A stretch of DNA of 6,434 bases. Source: Thermoanaerobaculia bacterium. Its GTDB lineage: Bacteria > Bacteroidota > Bacteroidia > Chitinophagales > Saprospiraceae. Each line of letters starts with the position of its first letter. Position 1 is the first letter of the stretch. Below the pieces are notes generated by a model. That model was not told the DNA's origin and did not search any database. It saw nothing but the letters and a program-made list of their open reading frames with translations. The DNA lies in assembly GCA_023151335.1 (NCBI GenBank), contig JAKLJF010000300.1:1-6434 (forward strand), read 5' to 3'. The translations under genes and the position numbers were made by a program. Below, piece by piece: positions 1 through 6,123 of the stretch.

Positions 1-2022
1 GAAATAGCGCGACAGGAGGGATATGCGTTGTTCCGATACATACTGGGCCTGGTATTCGTCGTCGAGGAATTTAAAGTCGAGGACATAGCCGGGGTTATAG
101 TTTTTATAAAATTCCTGTATCCGGCCTATCGTTTCTTTCTCCCGGCCGGCCTCTATTTTAGCCATGATCATAGTCGTATTCAGAGGTCTGTACATAAACA
201 ACATCGGGGCAATCGGCTCATGCAGGGAGGCGATATGAAAATCTTTGACGACGCCAATAATGATTTTGTCTTCGCCCCACATTTTGATGGGTTGGCCTAC
301 GGGGTCTTTCAGCCCCATGGCTTTGATAGCGGTTTCGTTGAAGATCAGCCCGCTTTCCTCCGCGCCAAAATTGCCGGAAAAACTACGGCCTTCCCGGAAT
401 GGAATACCGAGCGTTTCGATCATGTCGAAATCGACGGCCCGCACGGTGAAATCGATCAGGTCTTTTTCCGTTTTTCCCGGCCATTCGATGCCGTAGGTGG
501 AAGCGTTGGCGCCGCTTTTTACAATATTCTGCTGGATAGCCGAGGCATTCAACACACCGGGTAATTTCCGGAGCGCTGCCAGAAAATCCGCCGGGTTTTG
601 GGCGACTTTGCCCTCCTTGTCGAAATACATGATATTGGCTTTGTCGTAGCCCAGGTTTTTAGTCTGCGCATACTCTACCTGCCGGTAAACGACCACTACG
701 GCGACAATCAGCACCAGGGAAATTACAAACTGAAAGACCACGAGGCCTTTGCGCGCCAGCAATTCGCTGAACGCATTTTTCAATTGTCCCTTTAAAACTG
801 ATACAGGCTTAAAGCCCGACAGATAGAACGCCGGATAACTGCCGGACAAGATACCGGTCAGCGCCGTAATGCCCAGGGCTATGCCGGCCCATTGGGGGTT
901 GAAGTCCAAGGCGAGTTGTTTCCCGGTGAGCTGGTTGAACTGCGGGAGCAAAAGGCTTACCAGCGCCAGCGCCACGGCCAGCGAAGCGAAAGCCATCAGT
1001 ACCGCTTCGCCCAGGAACTGAAATACGAGGCTTTTCCGGCTGGCGCCGACGGTTTTTTTGATGCCCACTTCTTTCAGGCGTTTGGAGGCTTTTGCCGTGG
1101 ACAGGTTCATGAAATTGATGCAGGCGATCAGCAGCACGAACAGGGCAATGAGTGCAAACAACCGGACGTAAGCAATCCTGCCCCCCGCTTGTACGCCGTT
1201 TTCATACTTCCCGTACAAATAGGCGTCTGAGTAGGGCCTTACAAACAAGGTAAAGATGGTTTCCGGAAAATATCCCTGGATGAAGCGGGCGATCTTGGCA
1301 TTGAATTGCCCGATGTCCGTTCCTTCTTTCAACAACAGATAGGTTTGCGGACCCTCGTTCCACCATTTCTGGCCGTTGGTCCAGATTTCGTTCAGCAGCA
1401 GGTCATAAGTCAGCACGAAATCGAATGGCATGGAGTTGCCGGCCGGCTGTTTTTCCATTACGCCCGTTACCAGCGATTGTTTTTTCTGGCCGAAAACTTC
1501 CCACTCAATCGTTTTTCCCATGGCTTCAGCGGGCGAACCGAACAGGTTTATTGCCAGATCGCTGGAAATCACCATGGCATTCCGGTCGGCAAGCGCCTGT
1601 TTGGGGTCTCCGCCAACGAGCGGGAAACTAAAGACGTTAAAAAAGTCGCGGCCGGCAAAATTCCCGGCCAAACGGACCGATTTGTCCCCGTGTTTCAATA
1701 TAAATGTCACACCCTCCTTCACCAGCGACATCACGGGTACTGCTGCCGCCACTTCCGGCAGATCTTTAGCCATGGCCGCCGCCAAAGGCCCCTGCGTGGC
1801 CTCATGCACCACTACCTGTCCGTTTTCCGCGCTCCGCTCCATCACCTGGTACAGTCGTGCTTCATTAACGTGAAACTTGTCGAACCGCCACTCGTCGTTC
1901 ACCCAAAGGCAGATCAGCAAGGCGCATGCCAGACCGCTGGACAAACCCGTCAGGTTGATAAAAAACGAGGACCTGGAGCGGATTATATTGCGGTAGAGGA
2001 GTAGCAGGTTGTATTTGAACAT
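1..2022 (-). CDS. Two-module MacB/FtsX-type ABC transporter permease, C-terminus cut by the window edge
   Basis: I translated the complement of this stretch by hand. It is one open frame of 674 codons with no stop or frameshift, running off the left edge at ...LLSRYF. The start MFKYNLLLLYRNIIRSRSSF is typical of the family. Residues about 20-41 form the first membrane helix, followed by a periplasmic MacB_PCD-like domain (about 45-280). A first FtsX module follows, with helices near 286-307, 338-360 and 379-401, including LLIACINFMNLSTAKASKRL and the coupling-type motif IKKTVGASRKSL. Helix five is near 425-447, then a second periplasmic domain (about 450-660) containing VVKDFHIASLHEP. Relatives run to about 790-800 residues, so the last three helices (second FtsX module) should lie outside the window. 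Such proteins are inner-membrane permeases that need a separate ATPase, and none is encoded here. The substrate is unknown. The start lies 22 nt after the stop of the remnant at 2045-2167, so it may share that transcript. No good Shine-Dalgarno is visible. Confidence 0.93.
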   Translation of the reverse strand, partial: MFKYNLLLLYRNIIRSRSSFFINLTGLSSGLACALLICLWVNDEWRFDKFHVNEARLYQVMERSAENGQVVVHEATQGPLAAAMAKDLPEVAAAVPVMSLVKEGVTFILKHGDKSVRLAGNFAGRDFFNVFSFPLVGGDPKQALADRNAMVISSDLAINLFGSPAEAMGKTIEWEVFGQKKQSLVTGVMEKQPAGNSMPFDFVLTYDLLLNEIWTNGQKWWNEGPQTYLLLKEGTDIGQFNAKIARFIQGYFPETIFTLFVRPYSDAYLYGKYENGVQAGGRIAYVRLFALIALFVLLIACINFMNLSTAKASKRLKEVGIKKTVGASRKSLVFQFLGEAVLMAFASLAVALALVSLLLPQFNQLTGKQLALDFNPQWAGIALGITALTGILSGSYPAFYLSGFKPVSVLKGQLKNAFSELLARKGLVVFQFVISLVLIVAVVVVYRQVEYAQTKNLGYDKANIMYFDKEGKVAQNPADFLAALRKLPGVLNASAIQQNIVKSGANASTYGIEWPGKTEKDLIDFTVRAVDFDMIETLGIPFREGRSFSGNFGAEESGLIFNETAIKAMGLKDPVGQPIKMWGEDKIIIGVVKDFHIASLHEPIAPMLFMYRPLNTTMIMAKIEAGREKETIGRIQEFYKNYNPGYVLDFKFLDDEYQAQYVSEQRISLLSRYF

Positions 2023-2044
2023 GTTGTGCGGATTTCAGATTACC

Positions 2045-2167
2045 TTATTTGCTGCCGATCAACAGGGAAACACTAATGCCAAGCGTCAGGCCGGTGAGGT
2101 GAAGGGCGGTTTGGAGTTTGTGCCGGCCCAGCCGGCGCAGGGTGATCCTGATGTAGTTTTGAACCAT
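2045..2167 (-). pseudogene. N-terminal remnant of a second permease paralogue (40 codons), or a leader peptide
   Basis: The complement reads ATG, 39 more codons, then TAA. The product begins MVQNYIRITLRRLGRHKLQ, continues through TGLTLGISVSLLI and ends in GSK. This matches the first 37 or so residues of the large permeases: compare MLRNYFLLALRTLLKNGRYT and GLATGITCCLLI in the gene at 3447-5897. The frame stops inside what would be the first membrane helix. The ORF starts about 31 bp downstream of the -24/-12-like element at 2198-2212, where a real gene start is expected, and ends 22 nt before the start of the intact permease. The simplest reading is that a tandem permease lost its body by deletion, leaving its promoter and first codons. 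The final GSK* might even be the original C-terminus joined in frame, since the complete permease here ends in RSE*; that is speculation. A translated leader that couples to the downstream gene is the alternative. It is too short for ordinary gene callers. Confidence 0.72.
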
Positions 2168-2197
2168 AGCCCGGAGATTTGATCCGCAACAATGGCT

Positions 2198-2212
2198 TCA
2201 ATAGGTATGCCA
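2198..2212 (-). promoter_or_regulatory. -24/-12 (sigma-54-like) promoter element upstream of the permease remnant
   Basis: The minus strand reads TGGCATACCTATTGA. The sigma-54 consensus is TGGCAC-N5-TTGC, so the -24 half matches five of six and the -12 half reads TTGA instead of TTGC, at the right spacing. The same element in near-identical form precedes the permease at 5897. Transcription would start near 2186, about 19 nt before the ATG at 2167. The sigma-54 assignment is inferred; the conservation between the two loci is seen directly. Confidence 0.6.
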
Positions 2213-2265
2213 TCCAAATAAATAGTTGATTTTCAGCGCATTAATATTTTGTCATTCAGGTACGA

Positions 2266-2281
2266 TGTCCATTTTCGGACA
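2266..2281. promoter_or_regulatory. Inner dyad operator or enhancer site, permease locus 1
   Basis: TGTCCATTTTCGGACA is a 16-bp inverted repeat (TGTCC and GGACA arms, 6-nt spacer). Its edge is 53 bp upstream of the -24/-12-like element, centred about 88 bp before the predicted start site. A 14-of-16 or better counterpart lies at 6011-6026 in front of the other permease (one base differs, in the TGTTC arm). The binding protein is unknown; an NtrC-type activator fits the position. Confidence 0.65.
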
Positions 2282-2287
2282 CCTGGG

Positions 2288-2303
2288 TGTGCGGTGGCGG
2301 ACG
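2288..2303. promoter_or_regulatory. Outer dyad operator or enhancer site, permease locus 1
   Basis: TGTGCGGTGGCGGACG fits the pattern TGTNCR-N4-CGNACR that describes all four dyads in the window. It begins 22 bp beyond the start of the inner dyad, about two helical turns, so both sites would face the same side of the DNA. Alone it is weakly symmetric; its support comes from its matching position and form at 6034-6049. Confidence 0.5.
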
Positions 2304-2495
2304 TACGGATGGCCGGGCATTTTGGGGTTGTGCAGACTTAGCAGGTTTTAAAAACCCGGAAAGTATGAAATCGTGCAACACTCGGAACAATTTTCAGGAT
2401 ATCCCCTTGCGGAAAATATATGCATGCCGGGGGAAAAGATTGCGACTTCTGCGGCAGCCTCATGGTCTAACCTCAAAAATTAAAATTCAAATACC

Positions 2496-2915
2496 ATGAG
2501 AGAGGTTTTGTTAGTTATCCACTTTTTAGGGCTCGCTATGGGCCTGGGAACGAGTTTCGCCAATATGTTTTTAGGTATTGCCGGTTCCAAAATGGAAGCA
2601 ACCGAAGCAAGAAAATTTCGGTTACACACGCTTGCTTTGAGCAAAATGGGTCAGATCGGACTGGTTCTGCTGGTGGTCTCCGGAATTTTCCTGATGACTC
2701 CCTACTGGTCAATACTACCTTCCTCCCCCTTACTGATCGCTAAATTGGCGCTGGTGGTCGTGTTGGTGTCGCTGGTAACAGTAATCAGTTTGGCTGGAGC
2801 CAAAGCCAAAACAGGCGACGCGGACGCACAGTTTAAGAAAATACAACCGATCGGCAAGATGACCTTAATGGTAGCATTGCTTATTGTCATACTGGCCGTT
2901 GCATTTTTTCAATAA
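2496..2915 (+). CDS. Small four-helix integral membrane protein of unknown function
   Basis: The 139-residue product is strongly hydrophobic, with membrane helices at about residues 4-26, 52-68, 77-100 and 119-138. The first helix carries a histidine in the motif IHFLGLAMGLGTSF, and a short basic, charged loop (about 31-50) joins helices one and two. The pattern recalls small CopD-like or DUF2269-like membrane proteins that place a conserved histidine in the first helix, but I cannot assign a family firmly and no reaction is implied. The ATG follows an A-rich stretch (AAAATTCAAATACC), the usual form in Bacteroidota. The gene ends 3 nt before the acetyltransferase gene, so the two are almost certainly co-transcribed. 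Codon use looks ordinary, though less GC-rich than the flanking permeases. Confidence 0.88.
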   Translation: MREVLLVIHFLGLAMGLGTSFANMFLGIAGSKMEATEARKFRLHTLALSKMGQIGLVLLVVSGIFLMTPYWSILPSSPLLIAKLALVVVLVSLVTVISLAGAKAKTGDADAQFKKIQPIGKMTLMVALLIVILAVAFFQ

Positions 2916-2918
2916 GTC

Positions 2919-3443
2919 ATGATTAGTCGCGATTTTAGCATCAGAAATGCGAACGCGGACGAATTCGAAGCCATCGGCCAACTGATGGTTTCGGTGTATT
3001 CGCAACTGGAAGGTTTCCCCGGCCCGTCGGAGCAACCGGAGTATTACCGCATGCTGGCCAATATCGGCGAACTGACGCAAAAGCCGGCCACGCAGCTCTT
3101 GGTGGCCATGGCGCCGGACGGAACAATCGGCGGTGCGGTCGTGTATTTCAGCGACATGCAATTTTATGGTTCCGGCGGTACGGCGACGCAGGAAAAAAAT
3201 ACTTCCGGATTCAGGTTGCTGGCAGTAGACCCTGCTTTCCGCGGGCAGGGTTTGGGCTACCTTCTGATCTATGCCTGTATCCAAAGGGCCAGGCAATTCA
3301 ACCATAAGCAAGTCGTTATCCACTCCACCATAGCGATGCAGGTTGCCTGGAAGATGTATGAAAAGCTGGGCTTTACCCGCTACGAAGCGCTGGACTTTAT
3401 GCAGGGAGCACTGCCGGTGTTCGGGTTCAGACTCGCGCTTTGA
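2919..3443 (+). CDS. GNAT-family N-acetyltransferase
   Basis: The 174-residue product has the GNAT fold signature. The acetyl-CoA binding motif A is at about residues 98-116 (LLAVDPAFRGQGLGYLL), with the R-G-Q-G-L-G pyrophosphate loop at 108-113. A C-terminal WKMYEKLGFTRYE segment (about 144-156) is the classic end of the domain, where the tyrosine often acts as general acid. The N-terminus (FSIRNANADEFEAIGQLMV) is the usual first strand and helix. Such enzymes transfer acetyl from acetyl-CoA to an amine on a small molecule or protein in the cytoplasm; the acceptor cannot be predicted. Residues 28-48, rich in proline and tyrosine, would help form the acceptor pocket. The start lies 3 nt after the preceding stop, indicating one operon with the membrane protein. 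Its stop is only 3 bp from the stop of the converging permease gene. Confidence 0.93.
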   Translation: MISRDFSIRNANADEFEAIGQLMVSVYSQLEGFPGPSEQPEYYRMLANIGELTQKPATQLLVAMAPDGTIGGAVVYFSDMQFYGSGGTATQEKNTSGFRLLAVDPAFRGQGLGYLLIYACIQRARQFNHKQVVIHSTIAMQVAWKMYEKLGFTRYEALDFMQGALPVFGFRLAL

Positions 3444-3446
3444 TAT

Positions 3447-5897
3447 TTACTCACTCCGCAACGCTTTCACTGGGTTTGCCAGCGCAGCCGTAATGCTCTG
3501 AAAACTTACCGTCAGGAACGCAATGGCAACCGCTGTCGCGCCCGCGGCGCCAAACATCCACCATTCCAGGTGGATGCGGTAGGCGAAATCGGAAAGCCAG
3601 CGATCCATAAAATACCAGGCAACGGGCGTGGCAATGACCAATGACAAAATGACGAGTAGCAGGAAGTCTTTGGCTAGTAGGCCCGTGATGCCCATCACGG
3701 AAGCCCCCAGCACTTTGCGGATGCCGATTTCCTTGGTGCGCTGCCGGGTCATATAGGCAGCCAACCCCAGCAGGCCGATGCAGGCAATAAAAACCGCGAG
3801 CAGGGCAAACAGGCCGAAGATGCGCTGTTCCCGTTGTTCGGCTGCGTACAGCTTGGCCAGGTTGTCGTCGAGGAAGCTGTAGTGGAAAGGCCGTTCAGGC
3901 GCCATCCGATTCCACAATTTTTCCGCTTCCGGAATAAATCCCTGAAACTGTTCCGGCTGGATACGCGCCACCAGCGTGTTATTTGTGCGCTGGGCCACCT
4001 GGTGATAGACCAGAAAAAGCGGTACGATGTTTTCGTGCAGGCTTTGGAAATGAAAATCGCGTACCACGCCGATCACCGTAAACTGGACGTCGCCCTCGTT
4101 GGGATCAAAAAAACTGCCGGGCATCACCAGCGTTTTGCCCACGGGGTCGGGGCCCAGTGCCAGGTCGGTGGCCGCTCGTTCGTTGAGGATTACTGAAAGG
4201 GAGTCGTTGAAATCTTTGGAAAAACCGCGGCCCGCGAGCAGTTCCATACCCAGGGTTTGCAGGTAATTCTCGTCCACAACAGCACAGCGGCCGGTGACGC
4301 TTTCGTTGTCTTCCGGTTTTTTGAAGGAGGTGCCGAAATAGTTCGGTCCGCCGGGCGTTTCGCTTGCGCCGCCCACGGAAATGGCGCCGGCTATACGCCG
4401 CAGTTCTGCTTTAAAAGCCTCCGTTTTGGGTCCCAGGAAAAAGCCGTTGGCGATCGTTACAACGTGCTCTTTTTGAAACCCGAGTTGTTTTTCGGAAATG
4501 AACTGCAACCGCCGGAACACGACGATGGTGCTGACCAGCATTAAAATGGAAATGGCAAACTGGAAGACCACCAACCCGTTACGCAGGGCGACGCCGCGTT
4601 TTTGTTTGGTAAATTGACCTTTCAGCACTTCCGCCGGACGGAAACCGCTGAGCACGCCGGCGGGATAACTGCCCGCCACCAGTCCCACTGCAAGGGTAAA
4701 CAACAATAATCCTGCGATGCCCCGGCCATCGGCATATTGCGACAAGCCCAGGTTTTTACCGGCCAGTTCGTTAAAAGCAGGCAAGGTCAGCGTGGTCAGG
4801 CCCGCGGCGAGCAGCGTGGCACAGGCGCTTACCAGCATGGCTTCCAGGAGAAACTGCCCGATCAGTTGTTTCCGCTCGCCGCCGAGCGTTTTGCGCAGGC
4901 CCACCTCGCGGGCGCGTTCGGCGCTGCGGGCCGTGGCCAGGTTCATAAAATTGACGCAGGCAATGAGCAGGATAAACAGGGCGACCAGCGTGAACACCCG
5001 GGTCGTGGTGGCATTGCCCGGCGTTTTCAGTTCACTTTCCAGGTTGCTGTGCAGGTGAATGTCGCGCAGCTGCGTGAGGTAGTAGCGATAGCCGTTGCCC
5101 GTTTTTTTAAACTCCTCCCAACTGACGCCGAAATTGCGTTGGATCTCCCCCGCGGCGTATTTTTCCACGATTTCCGGAAATTTTGCCTCCATGCCCTTCG
5201 CATCGGCGCCGGGATGCAGCAAAAAATAGGTATTGGCCGCGAAGCTGATGTGGTTGAGCGCCTCCAGGAAACGCACGCCTTTCGTGGGCATCAGTATATC
5301 GAAGGTAAAATGCGCGTTTTCGGGCAGGTCTTCACAAACGCCCGCCACCGCCAGTTGCCTTACCTGGTTGCCGCCGGGCAGCTGAACGATTTGTCCCAGT
5401 ACTTCGGTTTTGCCGAAATACCGCCGTGCGGTGGATGCCGTCAACACAACGCCATCCGGGTCGGTCAGGGCTGTTTCGGGGTTTCCGTGCAACATTGGTA
5501 TTTTAAACACCCTGAAAAAAGTGGAATCGGCGGCCAGCAGGTTGGTTTCCTCAAACGTTTGTTCGCCCACCTTGAAAACAGTGACGCCGCCCCGGTTGAA
5601 ATCGGCGATGCGCGTGACCGCTTCCACTTCCGGACATTCGTTTTTCACCGATTGCGCGTAGCTCGGCGGTACGATGGCGTAGCCCGTGCGCCGGTCGGGA
5701 TAAATACGCTCCAGCGACATCCGGTAGATCCGCCCGCCGTTGGGCCAGTGGCGGTCGTAGCCGCGTTCGTCGGCCACATACAGCAGGATCAGCAGGCAAC
5801 AGGTGATGCCGGTGGCCAGCCCAAGCACGTTGATGAGCGTGTAGCGGCCGTTTTTCAGCAGGGTACGGAGTGCGAGAAGAAAATAGTTGCGGAGCAT
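3447..5897 (-). CDS. Complete two-module MacB/FtsX-type ABC transporter permease (816 aa)
   Basis: The product is an inner-membrane ABC permease with eight predicted helices in the order: helix 1 (about 21-41), periplasmic MacB_PCD-like domain (45-280), FtsX module one (helices about 302-322, 350-372, 394-416), helix 5 (441-462), second periplasmic domain (463-680), FtsX module two (helices about 693-715, 744-763, 779-799). Both modules carry the ATPase-coupling motif: LRKTLGGERKQLIGQF near 334-349 and TKEIGIRKVLGAS near 721-733. The protein ends ANPVKALRSE, a normal family terminus. Family members pair with a LolD/MacB-type ATPase that drives export or extraction across the envelope; none is encoded nearby. 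I chose the ATG at 5897 because MLRNYFLLALRTLLKN matches the family N-terminus. An in-frame ATG at 5963 would add 22 residues without family likeness and falls inside the promoter element at 5944-5958. It is related to, but clearly diverged from, the permease at 1-2022. The locus has its own promoter and dyad sites. Confidence 0.95.
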   Translation of the reverse strand: MLRNYFLLALRTLLKNGRYTLINVLGLATGITCCLLILLYVADERGYDRHWPNGGRIYRMSLERIYPDRRTGYAIVPPSYAQSVKNECPEVEAVTRIADFNRGGVTVFKVGEQTFEETNLLAADSTFFRVFKIPMLHGNPETALTDPDGVVLTASTARRYFGKTEVLGQIVQLPGGNQVRQLAVAGVCEDLPENAHFTFDILMPTKGVRFLEALNHISFAANTYFLLHPGADAKGMEAKFPEIVEKYAAGEIQRNFGVSWEEFKKTGNGYRYYLTQLRDIHLHSNLESELKTPGNATTTRVFTLVALFILLIACVNFMNLATARSAERAREVGLRKTLGGERKQLIGQFLLEAMLVSACATLLAAGLTTLTLPAFNELAGKNLGLSQYADGRGIAGLLLFTLAVGLVAGSYPAGVLSGFRPAEVLKGQFTKQKRGVALRNGLVVFQFAISILMLVSTIVVFRRLQFISEKQLGFQKEHVVTIANGFFLGPKTEAFKAELRRIAGAISVGGASETPGGPNYFGTSFKKPEDNESVTGRCAVVDENYLQTLGMELLAGRGFSKDFNDSLSVILNERAATDLALGPDPVGKTLVMPGSFFDPNEGDVQFTVIGVVRDFHFQSLHENIVPLFLVYHQVAQRTNNTLVARIQPEQFQGFIPEAEKLWNRMAPERPFHYSFLDDNLAKLYAAEQREQRIFGLFALLAVFIACIGLLGLAAYMTRQRTKEIGIRKVLGASVMGITGLLAKDFLLLVILSLVIATPVAWYFMDRWLSDFAYRIHLEWWMFGAAGATAVAIAFLTVSFQSITAALANPVKALRSE

Positions 5898-5943
5898 GAC
5901 GCGGAGGGTTCGGAAACGTGACAGGAGAGTGCACCTTTCGGCC

Positions 5944-5958
5944 TCAATTGCTGTGCCA
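5944..5958 (-). promoter_or_regulatory. -24/-12 (sigma-54-like) promoter element of the complete permease
   Basis: The minus strand reads TGGCACAGCAATTGA: a perfect TGGCAC -24 half, correct 5-nt spacing, and TTGA where sigma-54 promoters usually have TTGC. Flanking bases are also shared with the element at 2198-2212 (both have GGA before and a purine plus G after). The predicted start site near 5932 leaves a leader of about 35 nt before the ATG at 5897, which supports that start over the ATG at 5963. Confidence 0.65.
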
Positions 5959-6010
5959 TCCACATAAGATGCTGGAAATCAGATTTTTGTTTTTTAGGTT
6001 TTAGAATGGA

Positions 6011-6026
6011 TGTTCATTTTCGGACA
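6011..6026. promoter_or_regulatory. Inner dyad operator or enhancer site, permease locus 2
   Basis: TGTTCATTTTCGGACA differs by one base from the inner dyad of locus 1 (2266-2281). Its edge is 52 bp upstream of the -24/-12-like element, against 53 bp at locus 1. The intervening DNA is AT-rich at both loci, as is common where looping is needed. Confidence 0.65.
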
Positions 6027-6033
6027 GGTGGGG

Positions 6034-6049
6034 TGTACGGCGCCGAACG
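6034..6049. promoter_or_regulatory. Outer dyad operator or enhancer site, permease locus 2
   Basis: TGTACGGCGCCGAACG contains the near-perfect palindrome GTNCGGCGCCGNAC. It starts 23 bp beyond the start of the inner dyad. The distance from its start to the promoter element (76 bp, measured 5958 to 6034) equals that at locus 1 (2212 to 2288), which argues that both copies are functional sites. Confidence 0.6.
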
Positions 6050-6065
6050 TTTTTTCAGCCCGGCG

Positions 6066-6096
6066 TTTGTGGCATGTCAAATTCGGACTAAGTTTG
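6066..6096 (+). promoter_or_regulatory. Bacteroidota-type housekeeping promoter of the 8xMP-like gene
   Basis: TTTG at 6066-6069, a 19-nt spacer, and TAAGTTTG at 6089-6096 match the phylum's primary sigma factor consensus (TTTG at -33, TANNTTTG at -7) completely. Transcription should begin near 6103, leaving an A-rich leader of about 20 nt before the ATG at 6124. Confidence 0.75.
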
Positions 6097-6123
6097 TCGC
6101 CGTAAACTAAAACCAACCAGACA

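Larger units (their letters stand above)
2168..2495. other. Intergenic region between the permease locus and the plus-strand gene pair
   Basis: This 328-bp stretch holds no credible gene. Its left two-thirds (to about 2330) is the upstream region of the minus-strand permease locus, with the -24/-12-like element and the tandem dyads listed separately. The right third (about 2340-2495) must hold the promoter of the plus-strand gene at 2496. I could not find a clean match there to the Bacteroidota consensus (TTTG and TANNTTTG about 19 nt apart). A short AT-rich palindrome (GGTTTT-A-AAAACC, 2344-2356) is present but has no obvious role. The sequence before the ATG at 2496 is A-rich, typical of ribosome binding in this phylum. 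Confidence 0.7.
5898..6123. other. Divergent intergenic region with promoters in both directions
   Basis: These 226 bp separate the minus-strand permease from the plus-strand 8xMP-like gene. In order they contain the permease leader, a -24/-12-like element (5944-5958), an AT-rich spacer, two tandem dyads (6011-6026 and 6034-6049), and the plus-strand promoter (6066-6096). The outer dyad lies 16 bp from the -33 element of the plus-strand promoter, so a bound regulator could affect both genes. Confidence 0.75.

Noticed and set aside
1306..2004. Long plus-strand frame of 232 codons opposite the first permease
   Set aside because: The complementary strand holds a continuous 674-codon permease frame with recognisable motifs. 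This is a shadow frame with no family likeness.
1..2022. Possible frameshifted or broken permease
   Set aside because: Residue-by-residue translation gives 674 codons exactly, with all expected family segments in order and no internal stop. It is merely cut by the window edge.
2344..2356. Palindrome GGTTTT-A-AAAACC considered as a terminator
   Set aside because: It is short, AT-rich, has almost no loop and no T-run, and no gene ends next to it on either strand.
2287..2499. Plus-strand frame of 70 codons before the membrane-protein gene
   Set aside because: It has no likeness to known proteins, overlaps the dyad sites, has no promoter or ribosome-site context, and runs 4 nt into the next gene.
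2865..3323. Minus-strand frame of 152 codons opposite the acetyltransferase
   Set aside because: The plus strand encodes a clear GNAT domain over the same bases; this is a shadow.
4737..5921. Plus-strand frame of 394 codons opposite the complete permease
   Set aside because: It is the reverse complement of a well-supported permease gene. The product is rich in Q, H, R and G with no domain pattern, as expected of an antisense shadow in GC-rich DNA.
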